Assembly (NCBI GenBank): GCA_023101885.1
Contig: JALPQD010000213.1
Span: forward strand, 1,869,001 to 1,933,000
Origin: Typhlomys cinereus
Taxonomy: Eukaryota; Chordata; Mammalia; Rodentia; Platacanthomyidae
DNA length: 64,000 bases
Direction of reading: 5' to 3'
Shown here: piece by piece, positions 23,790-35,329 of the stretch
Layout: each line of letters opens with the position of its first letter
How positions within the stretch are numbered: the first letter of the stretch is position 1
Notes under the pieces: generated by a model
Told to the model about the DNA's origin: nothing
The model's input: the letters and a program-made list of their open reading frames with translations, nothing else
The model's database searches: none
Translations under genes and position numbers: made by a program

Positions 23790-24185
23790 TACAGGTGATG
23801 ATATATCCACTGAGAGTTGAGCATTTAACTATATCTATGAAGAATTACTTAATGAAGGCAAGCTTGAGTACGCTTGTTGGGAGATTTTCTAACTGATGCA
23901 AGAAGACACAATCCATGATGGGGGAGTGGGAGAGATATCCCTGGACAGGTGACATGAGGCAGAGAGCTGCTCCAGGATTTGGGCAAGCAGGCATGCTGGC
24001 TAGGAGACATTCATTCTCCTCACAGTTCTTTGTGTAACTACTGTGTGGCCAGTTCCCTTGATTCCTGATGTTGGTAAGAACTCTCTTGTCAAGCCAGACT
24101 ACGACTTACAATCAAGACTCTTAAACAAGAATAGCCTCCTCTTTTTTCTTAAGTTGTTTGTGTCCTATGACTATATATCAGCAAC
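23790..24185 (+). repeat. Old dispersed retroelement-like repeat, copy B
   Basis: Collinear with copies at 20260, 26545 and 51015: 'cagttagatacagg', 'gttgggagattttctaactg', 'gcaggcatgctggctaggag', 'gtgtggccagttcccttgat', 'cctgatgttggtaagaac', 'tctcttgtcaagcc' and 'cttaagttgtttgtgtcc'. Diverged. Confidence 0.65.
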
Positions 24186-24574
24186 TTGAAGAGCAAATGC
24201 AGTGCTTTATAACCTCACTATTCTTACAAGAAGGAATAGAGCAATTGAGACTGGATGAAGATCATGTAGCTTTCACACATGCATATCCAACCATGCCTTA
24301 TACTCTTTGATGTTGACTCGGGATTTTTTCTCTTGTATCTGTGGGTAGTGAAAACAGAGATTTAGTCAGTTGGCATTACCTGTGAACTCCCAAGATCTGG
24401 CAGTCATGTTTTACTCAAATGAACTCGACGAGCTCTGCAATGATAGAAGAGGAGTTCTTTGAGACTTAGTATAACATTCTTTAACTGATTGACTTTATAT
24501 GGGCTAATCTTGTTTTGAGACATAGATTTGGTCATCTACAGCAATGAATGGGAAGACTGATAGCTTATGCCTCC
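24186..24574. other. Unique sequence, nothing recognised
   Basis: No gene or repeat assigned. Confidence 0.4.
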
Positions 24575-24719
24575 CACTTGTTTATATTTAATAACGGCCA
24601 GAGAAATTAGAACCATGTTCCATTTCTATCTGTTCCTTCTATGGAGTCACACTTGTTTATATTTAATAACAACCAGAGAAATTAGAACCATGTTTCTATC
24701 TGTTTCTTCTATGTAGTCA
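24575..24719 (+). repeat. Tandem duplication of a 75-bp unit
   Basis: Unit 1 (24575-24649) and unit 2 (24650-24719) both begin 'cacttgtttatatttaataa' and share 'ccagagaaattagaaccatg' and 'tcttctatg' plus 'agtca'. Unit 2 lacks about five bases and has a handful of substitutions. Unit boundaries are exact and adjacent, which indicates a simple local duplication. Confidence 0.9.
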
Positions 24720-25807
24720 CACTATGTGAAGAAAAATTTCACATCAGTGTTTCTAGACCAGGGATAGAGGCAAAGCAGGTATGACAGGCAACTTAAAGAT
24801 CATTCAGTGAATGAGCTTCCCAGAGTAGAGAGACGGGGAAGTGAAGCACACTGAGAAACTTCATGAACACCTGCCTAACACCTCCACAAGAGGTCAAAGA
24901 TCTTTCCTGTTTCCTTTAATGTTGGATGAACATTTGCAGACTTGTACAGAATCAAGTGATAAACAAGTATAATAAAGAGATGTGAAATATATTCCAACCA
25001 TTGCAGTCTAAGCTCATTCTAAATGACTGAAATTATTTGGCTAAAACTATGAAAGTAACATAATAGAAATCTTCAAAATAAGGAAAAGATTATTATTTGG
25101 TACCACTAAACAACAAGTTTTTATCCATTTGTTCAGTATTGAGTCCCCCCCCACAGGCATATGTATTTTATAATTGTAATCATTATGTAGATATGATTTT
25201 ATGTTGTGCTTTTCATGCTTAATTATATGATCAGTACTTCTTTGAGATGTTTAATTGCTTTCATAATTATATATTTAAATGGGTTCAAGTACTCAATTCA
25301 GTCCCATTTTGCTGTTTAGGATCATAGGGCTGACTTTTGGATTTTTGGCACTTTTTTTGCTTTTGAAAATATCGTTGTGTTGTCCACACAGGCACTGTCT
25401 ACGTTCCTGACTGTTTGTTATGGCCATCCCATGAGGAATGCATGCTCTCTGCTTCCCAGTGTGGAACAGTCTACAAGCCATTCAGTAACATATTCTCAAT
25501 GATACTGCAAAAGAGCTGCTAGTTTCAAAAGTAGCTGTGTAGGTGCTTTTACTTAGCGATTCAGTGATTTATAACGAACTCTGAGAAAAAAATAAATTAA
25601 AATTATTCTTGAGAGCCAAAATAGAACTTGTAGAAAACATGGATGGGGGAGATTATATGTGCGGGGAACAAAAAAAGAAACAAAATTAGTTTAGTAAAGA
25701 CTATAATTATCAGCTAGATTCCAATCCAGGGACACTCACTTCAATCACTGCCTTTTAACAGGACAGTTTTGAGGACGCTTAATCAAAAATTACATTTAAA
25801 TTTTTTT
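24720..25807. other. Unique AT-rich sequence, no gene seen
   Basis: A C-run lies at 25145-25152. Nothing else was recognised. Confidence 0.4.
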
Positions 25808-25925
25808 AAAAAGTGTGGTCACACCTGAAACCCAACCCTCAGGAGTCTGATGCAGAAGGATTTCCAGTTCAAGGCTCGTTTCTGCCACATAGCAAGTTCA
25901 TTGTTGACACGGAGATCTCATATCA
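25808..25925 (+). repeat. Degenerate 7SL-derived SINE (B1-like)
   Basis: The sequence 'gtggtcacacctgaaacc', 'ctgatgcagaaggatttcca' and 'cacatagcaagttcattgtt' followed by 'gagatctcatatcag' follows the order of a B1/7SL monomer with heavy divergence. Confidence 0.5.
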
Positions 25926-25939
25926 GTTTTCCTTTACTT

Positions 25940-26290
25940 AAAAAATTTTGAGTTGGCACATACAGTAGTAGTCATCTTTATGGCACTTTTAATAAAATTA
26001 ATGTTTGTTAAGCCCCTTAGCCATTCTCCCCATTTCTCTGCCCTCCATAGTTATCCATTCCCAGTTGCTGTTCTGTTTTCCTGTCTCCTTTGCTCTGTGG
26101 CCATCCTTGTTCTTCTTCAACCCCTCTTCCTCATCTCTTGGTCTCCTTTTTTGTTTCATAGCCCCTCCCACACTTACCGCCACTTATGTACATATACATG
26201 AACATAATAAGCTGAGATCTGCATTTGAGTGAGAGCTTGCAATTTTCTTCATTCCGAGTCTGTTATTTCATTTATTATAACTTAAAATAT
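25940..26290 (-). mobile_element. Old LINE-1 3' end, minus strand
   Basis: The + strand shows 'gagtgagagcttgcaatttt' and 'attccgagtctgttatttca' near 26225-26280, complementary to the end of L1 ORF2. This is followed leftward by a pyrimidine-rich stretch (26020-26170) complementary to an L1 polypurine 3' UTR. Heavily diverged; limits approximate. Confidence 0.5.
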
Positions 26291-26544
26291 TTCAAGAGAT
26301 AGCAAAATAAAATAATACATCAAGAATTCTGTGTGGTTGAAGCTGACCTTGGGCAATGCTCCTTCTTCTACTTCCTGAGGTCTGGAATGGCAGGAATGTG
26401 CCCGTGCTCTGACCTCTGAGAATACTTTTAAGAACTTAGACCTTAGAGATAAGAGCTTGTTCTAGAAATCTGAAAATGCAGGCCCGTGACAGCTGAAAAC
26501 AGTAGTTCTTTCCCTGACTGTCTTAAATGCCATTGGTTGAGGAT
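26291..26544. other. Unique sequence, nothing recognised
   Basis: No gene or repeat assigned. Confidence 0.4.
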
Positions 26545-26935
26545 CTTATCCTCTGTGCCAGTTAGATGTAGGAGTCAACTTGACACCAGAGAGTGGAATC
26601 TTTGGGCACTGGGAGGAATGGGTAAAGGCAAGTCGTGAACAAGCTTGTGGGAGATTATCTGATTGATGTGGGAAGACTGGGTCCGTGGTGGGTGGGATCA
26701 TTGCCTAAACAAGATGGAGTGAGCTGGTTCAGTATTTTTGCAATAGGCATGCTGGCAAATAGGAAAATATGTCCCTTTCCCAGCTTTTTGTATGGATGTG
26801 ATGTGATCTGTTCCCTCAAGTCCTGCTGTTGCTACGAACTCTCATGCTAGGCTGAGGAATGCAACTAAATTTTAAACTGGAATAAACTTTCATTGTTTCA
26901 CTAAGTTGTTTGAGGCCTGTGTACGTTCATCCACG
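26545..26935 (+). repeat. Old dispersed retroelement-like repeat, copy C
   Basis: The best preserved of the family here: 'cagttagatgtaggagtcaa', 'cttgacaccag', 'tgggagattatctgattgat', 'gtgggaagactgggtcc', 'aagatggagtgagctgg', 'ggcatgctggcaaatagga', 'gatgtgatgtgatctgttcc', 'ctgctgttgctacgaactct' and 'ataaactttcattgtttcac' before 'taagttgtttgaggcc'. Class unassigned; MaLR-type LTR or a nonautonomous DNA element are both possible. Confidence 0.7.
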
Positions 26936-26999
26936 GGAATATGAAATTTACACAGCTTCCTTCTTTCATATTAATCTGCAAAAGATGTTACTATGACAG

Positions 27000-28010
27000 T
27001 GTTATATTTGTAAGGAAGACTTATCAAAGTGTTACTGCTGAAGGAATCTAAATTGCTCCAAACTCATGCAGTGGAAGCAGGAAGACGCCTGCACCCAAGG
27101 GCTTGCCAAGTCTCCCACCACAAGCTGTTCTGCTCGCCCGTGTACAATTCACCATCTGAAGTTCTCTACAGTGCTTCTGTCCGTCGGGCACGTCATAGTA
27201 CCTCTTACGCGGTTCTAGGCTCACTGCTATTATGGCTAATAACTACTCTGCATGAGAACCAACAGTAAATAACAAACCCAACAGCTACAGGACACCGATC
27301 ACAAGAGCGACCTTGCAACCCGAGTCCTTGGGGACCGACCCAGGGCACTTTGTGAGAAATTGCAGTGAGGGGGCTGGGTTGGCTCTCCGGGGGCTTTTAA
27401 TGGGGGCTGCACCAGGGTTGCCTGACCTGGTCTGCGATGCGGAAGAAACAGCCTGCTGTATGGACGACCCACGAAAGAAAGTCCGCTCTCTGCATTAGGA
27501 AACACTCCAGGCTTGGTGCTATAAATAATAATAAAGATAAATAATAAAAAAGTGCAATGTTGGAAATGAAAGGTGAGACACTGTGAACTTAACACCCTGA
27601 CCCGCCGGCCTCCCTGTTAACAAGGTAATCTGATTGCCATTGATTTTTTCCCACCTCTGTTACCAAGAAGGAGATGAAAGGGTGTCGGCGCAGATGTATT
27701 GGATCAGATACTCAACAAAGAGCAGCATAAAGAACAATTATCAGCAACCTTGCTCGGAGCCTGCTCCTGATGACATTAGCGGAGAGGCAAGGACCCGGCA
27801 CCTGGAAAGTTAAAGCCGAGGGAGAGCCCGGCAGTGTGTAAAATTCCTTTCCCCTTCTTCCCTGGAGGGCTCCTCTCTTGCCGAGAGCCCCTTTGGGCTC
27901 AAGCGCTTCCTGAGTAGCCATCTCCCCTTTGCAGTGATAAGACTTCCTCCTGCCATCTCATTCGCCACTGTAAAATGATGCCGAGAAGAAAGCAAGTGGT
28001 GTAAACAGGT
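27000..28010. promoter_or_regulatory. Candidate conserved noncoding element
   Basis: A repeat-free, CpG-retaining stretch of about 1 kb with no convincing coding frame. The core at about 27590-27830 has 'gtaatctgattgccattgat', 'gaacaattatcagcaacc' (SOX/homeodomain-like), 'gatgacattagcgg' and multiple CpGs (27602-27608, 27687-27692, 27757, 27780, 27795). The density of unmutated CpG amid AT-rich motif cores suggests selection, but this is inference without alignment. Confidence 0.4.
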
Positions 28011-28789
28011 TGCTATTGCACATGTTGGCTGTGGAGGTCAGAGAAAGAAATGTTCAGTGGTTGGGGCTTTCCAAGGGATCCACCAGAGGGAAGCTGGACC
28101 CTACAGAACTCCAAAGAAAGGCCATCTTTCTGACCAGCCAATGAGCATTCTAGACGGTTTGCCACCTGTGATTAGCAGATGTTGATTGATATGAATGACA
28201 GAGATGGGGTTGACTGGTGAAGGCTGACTTCACGGCCTGTGCTGAATTGATTTGTGACTTTCAGATACATCCACAAGTCATTGTTTATTTCTTTTTCATT
28301 AGTCCAACTGCTGAAAGTTGCCGGCCAAGATGGATGTCTAAGCAATTTGCATACCTTTGAATATATGCTTTTACCTACATGAAAACATGCCCTGTACCTG
28401 ATTTCCTTTGGTGGTGTGTATGTGTACACTACACACAACCAACCACTACTCTCTACATGCAAGTGTTGAGCACAATCATTGGAATTAAGGGTTTTGGTCC
28501 TGACACAAGAATCTCTCCAGATGTTCTAGCAAAAACCAGCTTCATCAAGAGGGTGCAAAGCAGAAGAAAGAGGAGAGAGAAATGAGAATTGAGAGTCCAA
28601 GTTGGGTGGGCAAGAAGTGAACTGTAAAGTCAGTTGAGAATTAGAGAAATCTTACATTTGTTACAACGAAAATAGCAAATATGATTTGTTTTTCTCAAAA
28701 CGTCCCCAAAGCACACAGTGCCATACTCTCTGAGGGAAGTGGGGGTGAATGGGAGGGATTTTTTTCTTAGGAGAACACTGGTTCTCAAT
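28011..28789. other. Unique sequence, no gene seen
   Basis: Short open frames only. Nothing else was recognised. Confidence 0.4.
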
Positions 28790-29105
28790 GTGTATGTGTG
28801 TGTGTCTCTATGTGAGTGATCACCTGTGATTGTGGGTTCATGCATGCTAAGGCATGCATGTGGAGGTCAGAGGTCAAGTTTTATGTCAATCCTCACTTTC
28901 TACCTTGTTTGAGATGGGATCTTTTTGTTTTTTGTTGTTCTTTGCTATATATTCAATATCTCCCTGGTCTGAAAGTTTCTAGCATTCACTTTTTCTCACA
29001 TCTTACCATGGGACTGATGCCGTCATATACCTCGGCTACTGTGACCAGGTTTCTGTGGATTTGAACGCAGCTCTTCTTGCTTACACAGCAAACGCTTTAT
29101 TTCAA
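28790..29105 (-). repeat. tRNA/7SL composite SINE (B4-like)
   Basis: The + strand reads 'gcatgtggaggtcagaggtc', 'gtcaatcctcactttctacc', 'ttgtttgagatgggatcttt', 'tggatttgaacgcagctctt' and 'cttacacagcaaacgcttta', the complement of a rodent composite SINE. A TG-rich start (28790-28805) corresponds to its CA-type tail. Confidence 0.65.
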
Positions 29106-29265
29106 GCAGTCATATCCCCCTTCTGGATACTCAGTCTTATGCAATCATCAGAAATGCTTCAAAGATCTTGTGGATGGGAATTGCAGAACTGAAGGCGCAG
29201 AGATTATTTTTTCAAATGAAGCAAAGTTGAAATTTTTAAGAAAAAGTTTGAGAAGGGAAGACTTT
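29106..29265. other. Unique sequence
   Basis: Nothing recognised between the SINE and the small retroposon. Confidence 0.4.
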
Positions 29266-29387
29266 AAAAACAACAATGGCTAGGTGACTTTCCAGAAAGT
29301 GAAGGTTGTCCTGTTCTGGCTTTTAAAAGGTAAAATAAATTTCCTAATTTATGCAACAACAACAACAAAAAAAAAACAACAATGGCT
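29266..29387 (+). mobile_element. Tiny L1-type retroposed fragment with TSD
   Basis: A 90-bp insert (29282-29371) is flanked by perfect 16-bp direct repeats, 'aaaaacaacaatggct' at 29266-29281 and 29372-29387. The insert ends in (CAA)n followed by an A run and contains AATAAAT at about 29333. The A-rich start of the duplicated site fits L1 endonuclease preference. The insert resembles a truncated mRNA 3' end copied by L1 machinery; the source RNA is not identified. Confidence 0.75.
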
Positions 29388-30189
29388 GTACACATGCGGG
29401 ATAGATATGAGCTTCTAAGAAAGAAGCCACTCGAGCCTCCGAGATTCTGATACATGTCTAGGGAGACTTATCAGGGTGGCTCCTGATTTGTACATGTGCC
29501 TTTGTGTCTCTAAGTTTTAAGGTTTTCATAATAGAAATGCCTTGTGGTCTGTATTTCTAACAGAAGTCTGAGCAATTCAGGTTTCCTCGAAAATGTCAGG
29601 GTTGCCACTATCTAGCTTTCGAACCCTGATTCATAAAAGATAATTACTGCACCTGGATTGCAAAAAGCAGATAAGAAAAGCATGTCTTCAGATTAATCAG
29701 ATAACTTCCATAAAGCAAAGCAGAAACTTTCTTTTTTGTCATCCTCTTGATGAAACTCCACATGCCGTGCTCATAGGGAAGAAAAACCAAGGCTCCTACA
29801 AACAGATTCCATCGCAATGCAGATGTGGACTCATTTCAGAAGTGTGAATAAATGTTACTCATATTGGCCAAAGCGTCTCAAGGAAGCAGTGGGTGAGAGC
29901 AGGATTCAGTAGGGGAGAAACCTCGTTCACTTGGCCAATGCATCCAATTGTATTCCACTGAAGAATTGTTACATGGATGAAATTATTGGGCTTTTATTTC
30001 ACAGGGAGCAGAATCCCATCTGAGCTTTTAAAGGCCACAAAATATCAAGGTCTCTAGTGACAAACCTCGAATCCACTTGGCTAGGACAAGGGCAAAGATA
30101 AGAAAGACTCATACAAGCTGCTTTCAATATAGATTTGCTCAAATAACATGAACGTACACATCAAAAACCTTTAAAACATTACAGTGTAG
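29388..30189. other. Unique sequence; possible regulatory stretch at 29560-30070
   Basis: Repeat-free, with motif-rich sequence such as 'gataattactgcacctgga' and 'cagattaatcagataac'. It could be conserved noncoding DNA; no coding frame. Confidence 0.3.
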
Positions 30190-30395
30190 GGCAGGCAAGG
30201 ATGGGTAAAGACATCTGTGTCCAAACCTGGCAACCTGAGTTCAATCCCAGAGCCACAGAGTAAAAGGAGAGGAATGACTTCTAAAAGTTGTTCTCTGGCC
30301 TCCATAGGAATGAACCCTGATTCATATACTGGCTTTGTATCATGGAATGAATGAATAAATAAATAAATAGATAAATAAATAAATAAATATATTTT
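30190..30395 (+). repeat. tRNA-derived SINE with (AAAT)n tail
   Basis: The body contains 'caacctgagttcaatccca', 'gagccacagagtaaaaggag', 'aatgacttctaaaagttgtt' and 'ctctggcctccatagg', the rodent B2/B3-type order, and ends in (AATA)n with one GATA interruption at 30350-30390. Confidence 0.75.
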
Positions 30396-31504
30396 TAAAA
30401 ATTAAAAGAGAAGTTCTTCCAAGTTTGTTAAAAAGTAATAAGGAACCTTTTACAGTGGGGTGCAGAAGTTCAGTCTAAGAAGCTAGCATAAGAACAGTTA
30501 AAAAATTAAATTGAGATGAAACTTAGATTTTATGAAGATAGCCATTGAAGCATTATTTATGTTAGCCCCTAAAGTAATGCTTAATAAAGAGATGAAATAC
30601 AGAGCATGAAAAATAAGAAAAAAATGCAAAATACATTTGGAGACAAATTCATCACTGTGAGAATGAAGTGGGTTTCTGTTGGGACTCTGGGTTCCCAGAG
30701 TGTGACTGTTGCCAACATTGCTCTGCAGGGAACCTGGGCGAAAGCCTGGAAACATTCTTGGTGATGGTCACAATAATGAGGGGAGGCTACCGGCATTTGG
30801 TGGGCTAGAGACAGAGGGAAGCATACTGGCAGGTTTGAAACGAAATTCACCATGACCACTCACATATCCCTGAAGCTCAGGAGTTCTGAACTTGAGAAGC
30901 AAATTCCTTTCCCCCTCTAAGACCTAAGAAGTAAAGTTGTTCGGGAGATTAAAGATAGTTCACACAGCACAAGTAGTCTAGATTTTAGTCAATTCTGAGG
31001 TCGCCAGGATTTGTCTATTTCTATGCATGCTTTTTCTGAAAATGAAAGGATAGTGCCTTTCCTTAGCCTTCCTCAATTTTTGGATTCTTTGTAAATTTCA
31101 CAGTGCACCTGTAGAATTCCAAAAAAGGGAAAATATTTAAAATGTAACATTAGAAGAAGATATTATGGAAATAACATAGAAACTCATTTTGTTCATTTAT
31201 TTAAAAAGTGGGAATTGGAGGTTTGGTATGGTGGAGAGAACTTGGCAAATGAACTTGCATCTCAGTAATCCTGCAGATGCCTCTTATGCTACCAAAGTGC
31301 TCTACACCCAGATTAGGGTGATGAAGTCTCAAAGGAAGGGAGAGTGAAACTTCTGAGCAAGGATAAAGTACTGCCTACAGGTTCAGCATTATGCAAAACC
31401 ATTCTTGTTTTGATAAGAAAAACTGATAACTGTCCCAAAAAAAGTTGATGGCCTTTTTTTTGAGAGCTTACAACATGATTAAAAGTGTGTCCTGACAGCT
31501 AACA
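30396..31504. other. Unique sequence, no gene seen
   Basis: No repeat or coding pattern recognised in this stretch. Confidence 0.4.
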
Positions 31505-31870
31505 TGAACTAGTTTTCTTCTTCCAATTCTTCCTCTTCTATTTCTCCTCCTTCTCCTTCTTTTTGTTTCCCACTGCTTCTTCTTCTCTTTGTCTTGCTCT
31601 TCATTCCCTTTCCTTCCTTTCCTTTCTTTTCCTCCATCTCTAGCTCCTCCTCATCCTCTTACTTCTTTTCTCCTTTCTTCCTTCCCTTTCTCTTCTTAGT
31701 CTTCCTCCTCCCCTTCCCTTATCTTCCCCTCTTCTGTTCTCCTCTTCCCTCTCTCTTCATTTCTTCATCTTCTTTCTCCCCTTCACTTCCTCTTCCTTCT
31801 TCACTTCTTCCTCCCCTTAACTCTATGTCTCCCTTCCTCTTCTTATTCCTCTTCTCTCCTCTTTCTTCCT
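31505..31870. repeat. Polypyrimidine tract (TTCC/CTT-rich)
   Basis: About 360 bp of CTT, TTCC and CTCC steps with scattered purines on the + strand. The Ser/Phe/Leu-rich open frame is low complexity. Confidence 0.85.
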
Positions 31871-31974
31871 TATTGTTATCATCGTTATTATTGAGAAAAG
31901 AAGAGAGCAACATTATTTTAATAATCAAGTTTCAGGCAGAATTTCATCAATAACGAGAATAAAATTGTGCCCTT

Positions 31975-32345
31975 ACTCCCTGCCCTAGTCCATTCCTGAC
32001 ACCATAGCAGAATATTACACACTGGGTAATTTATATCTAACAGAAATAATTTCCCACAGTTCTGGAGGCTGGGCATCCAAGATGAAGTTACCAGCAGGTC
32101 AGTACTTGGTAAGTAAGGTCTCTGTCTTTGCTACCAAGAAGTTACCTTGGTGCTGATGTTGCAGAAGAACCTGGAGTGCTCCCTTCTGCATCTTTTGCAA
32201 GCTTGGAAACCCAGATAATTTTGTCACTTCCTAATATCGCATTTCCGACCCCCAAGACACTGGCAAGCAAGTACCAAACTGTGATTCCATAGCCCTTCTA
32301 TCTGTGCAGCAGCTATGTGTTTGATGAAGACCAAGTTGGGGCAAT
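31975..32345 (-). mobile_element. MaLR-type LTR, old, minus strand
   Basis: The + strand reads 'tccattcctgacaccatagc', 'acacactgggtaatttatat', 'cccacagttctggaggctgg' and 'catccaagatgaagttacca'. This is the complement of the 3' part of a mammalian MaLR-like LTR ('ataaattacccag'-type end). It is diverged and the right limit is approximate. Confidence 0.5.
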
Positions 32346-32936
32346 AGCTCCAGGAGGGAGCTAGAAGCAGCCATGATCAGGATTCAGGTCAAAGAAATAG
32401 ACTTTCTAATAACTCCAGTCAAGTGCTAGCAAGTAGTAGATGGGCAGAGAGACAAAGGACTTGGTGCACAGGTAACTTCAAGGAAAGCATTCCTGAAATC
32501 CAAGCACCTGGCTAGCTTTGAGGACACCTGGGGTTTACAGGTGTATGTTAATCTTACCTTTTGTCTTTGTCTCTTTTTCTCTCCCTTTCCTCTCTCTTTT
32601 GTTCCTCTCTCTCCATTTCAGTCCTTTCCTTCCTGTAGCAGTTACTCTTCATGCTATTATAAATTTATGACAAAACAGCTTAAGGGTGAACAAGGAGTTT
32701 TATCCTTGGCTTATGATTTTCTGGTTATAGCTCTTGCTCAAGCGTGGCATGGCATTCACATCAACAGCAGAGGCTTGGGAGACTAACTGCACTACATCAG
32801 GACTGCTGAGAGAAGGAAAAACTTCCCCAGCTAGACAGCATGCCTTTGTAAGAATGCAGAAGAATGCCAAATTACTCAACCAGCTCCCTTCATGATATGC
32901 ATCCATCCAGAGAATGATCCCACCCACCATGGGCTA
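32346..32936. other. Unique sequence, no gene seen
   Basis: A short CT-rich patch lies at 32560-32640; otherwise nothing. Confidence 0.4.
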
Positions 32937-33556
32937 GGTTTCCTCTCTTTTTTTATATATAATACATTTTTATTATTATTACAGCTCATACAAACTTAAT
33001 AGGTACACCAGTTCCCTCCCTCCCTCTTCCTCCCCCCTAAACCCCCTGCTCCCCCTCCCCTCACCCCTCCCGCCCCATCCCCCCGTGCCTCCCGCCCTGA
33101 TTCCCAGAGTCCTTTCTTGTGCCTGCCTGACTCTCCTCTGGGCCCTCCTCTCTGATGATGTACAAGGACCCAGTGGCATTTCCCTGAACCCCTTCCTGTG
33201 TTCCCCTTAAGCATGGGAACACTACTGTGGCTGTCAATCCCTTGCCTCCAAGGATCTTGGTGCCTTTAGCAGATGCTAGACTTTGTGAGGTCAATAGGGT
33301 GTTGGACATTGCTCCGGGCATGCAATGTCCAATTATGATTGCTTCGGCCCTAACTTGTGTAGAGTATCTTGCATATCATTGCTCCTCCTATCCTTGTGCT
33401 CTTACAATCTTACCGCCCCCTCTTCCGCAAATGTCCCTGAGCTTCAGGATGGGGAGAGATTAGTCTGACCTAGTTCTAGGTGGTTGATATAGAGTCTCTG
33501 AAGTTCTGGATTGTGGTTCGTTGATTTTTTTTTTTGCAGTTTTGGTTTCCTCTCTT
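32937..33556 (-). mobile_element. 5'-truncated LINE-1 (3' UTR only) with TSD
   Basis: The element (32950-33543, minus strand) is flanked by perfect 13-bp direct repeats 'ggtttcctctctt' at 32937-32949 and 33544-33556. The + strand starts with a T-rich tail, then the complement of a G-rich polypurine tract (33010-33090) and 3' UTR sequence homologous to 46690-47200 of the full-length L1. It is closer to the copy at 47830 than to the full-length element, and its 3' end ('gtacctattaagtttgtatg') differs from that of the full-length copy. Confidence 0.92.
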
Positions 33557-34410
33557 CAAGTAGACAATCTCCTGCAGGTTTGCTCAGGGCTTAACTCAAC
33601 TGCTAACTTTTATAAATGTGCCTAGGGCTCATCCTTCAATTGCCAAGTTGACTTCAGTAGCTATCCACCACACTTCCCAAACCACAGAAAAATGTACACA
33701 ATTTTGTCCTACCTTTTACGTTATTTTTATCTCCTAGCCTATGTATATTGCGCAGGTGACAACTTTGTAGATAAAATTAATATAATACCCAGACTTTCAG
33801 TCTTTCTTGGCTCTTGCTTTGAAGTTTTCACCATATTCTCCCTCCAATTTCTCCCTTTTCCGGAAAGTGCTTCCTTTCTGGGTGTGCATTTACACATAAC
33901 CTTGAAGTCAATAGGAAGATTGTGAGCCTTGCTTTCTTATCTTCATCTTTCCTTCCTTTGATGTCTCAACAGCTGTAGCTCTGTTGATTATTTCCTGCCT
34001 CAGTTTATCTTCCAGTCGAAGGCCACAGCATCAACCTGTTCCTGATTGCCTGGTAAGATGCTCTTGCTCTGAGACTTTTGATGGAAACATGATTGGGCTT
34101 CATGGTCTATGACTTTTTATCACTGAGGCTTCATGATTTCTATAAAAATTAGACCAGCACAAGATTCAGACTGTCTGCATCTCATCAGGTAAGGAGAAAG
34201 ACCTCAGGTGGCATCACACTTATTTCAAGGACTAGTGAGGGCTAAGGATGGATAAGAGAGAAGGGGAGCAACTCTCCCAGTGATGTGTCTACTGGTGTTG
34301 TCCTGGCTTCAATGTGTCAATATTGAATTCAATAGCTACAATATGTCTAACAGTGTGCACAATAAACACCTCTGAAATCTCAATGAAGGTTAAAGTTCTT
34401 TTTACATTGA
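33557..34410. other. Unique sequence, no gene seen
   Basis: Nothing recognised. Confidence 0.4.
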
Positions 34411-34562
34411 GAAATATTTTTATTTATTAATAAGAGAGAGAGAAAGAGAGAGAGAGCAGGCACTCACAGGATATGGCACACGAGTGGAGATCAGAGGACA
34501 GCTTTTACTGATTCTCTCATAACACTATGTGTGAGCTAGAAATAAAACTCAGGTCTTTGTCT
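34411..34562 (-). repeat. tRNA-derived SINE with (GA)n-rich tail, partial
   Basis: A T-rich start and an AGAGAGAG block at 34430-34457 are followed by 'cacacgagtggagatcagag' and 'tactgattctctcataac' and 'gagctagaaataaaactcag'. This is the complement of the same SINE body as at 52495. The head is missing. Confidence 0.6.
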
Positions 34563-35218
34563 TTATATATTTTGAGAAATCATTAAATACATAACAATTA
34601 TCCCCATATTTGTAATTAATTTAAAGCATCTACTCTCTCATCCTCATTAAAAATGGATGTTGTAAAGCTGTCTTGCTCATGTCTGTATTCTTGGCAAATA
34701 GAGTATTGGGCTCATGATTGGTCTTTTAATTTCTGAATGTTCCATCAATTAAAAACATCAGAGAATAAGCTAATAATAAGCTAACACTGAAGATCAAATA
34801 TCAAACTAACAAATATAGAAAAATTTTAAAGACAAACATTGCAACATATACGAATATATGCACATCCTGACTCCACGTGGAGCCAGACAAAGACCAATCA
34901 GGTATTCAATGTGTCTGCATGATTTCTATCTTTGAATTGTAAAGACATTTTTGTGAGGTTTTATGTTGACATAATAACACATCACTTTTGCTCATTAAGA
35001 AAGAAGGATCAAAGATTTTAAGAAAATCCCAAATTGGCACTGTGGAAAATGGGAAGCATGGGCTGATTTGACATCTGGTCATAATCCCAAGGAGGGCAGA
35101 TGGTCAGACAGACACACAGGTTCACATGCATCCTTCCCTTAACATCCACATTCATTACTAATGCCTTATAACACATGAAGCCAAGTCCAAAATAGTCACC
35201 TAAAACCCAGGCAACATT
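34563..35218. other. Unique AT-rich sequence, no gene seen
   Basis: Nothing recognised. Confidence 0.4.
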
Positions 35219-35282
35219 TCATTGTACTTTTTTTTAATTTTATTATTATTATTATTATTTATTCAACTGTGCGCATGTGCGT

Positions 35283-35329
<47 letters not shown>

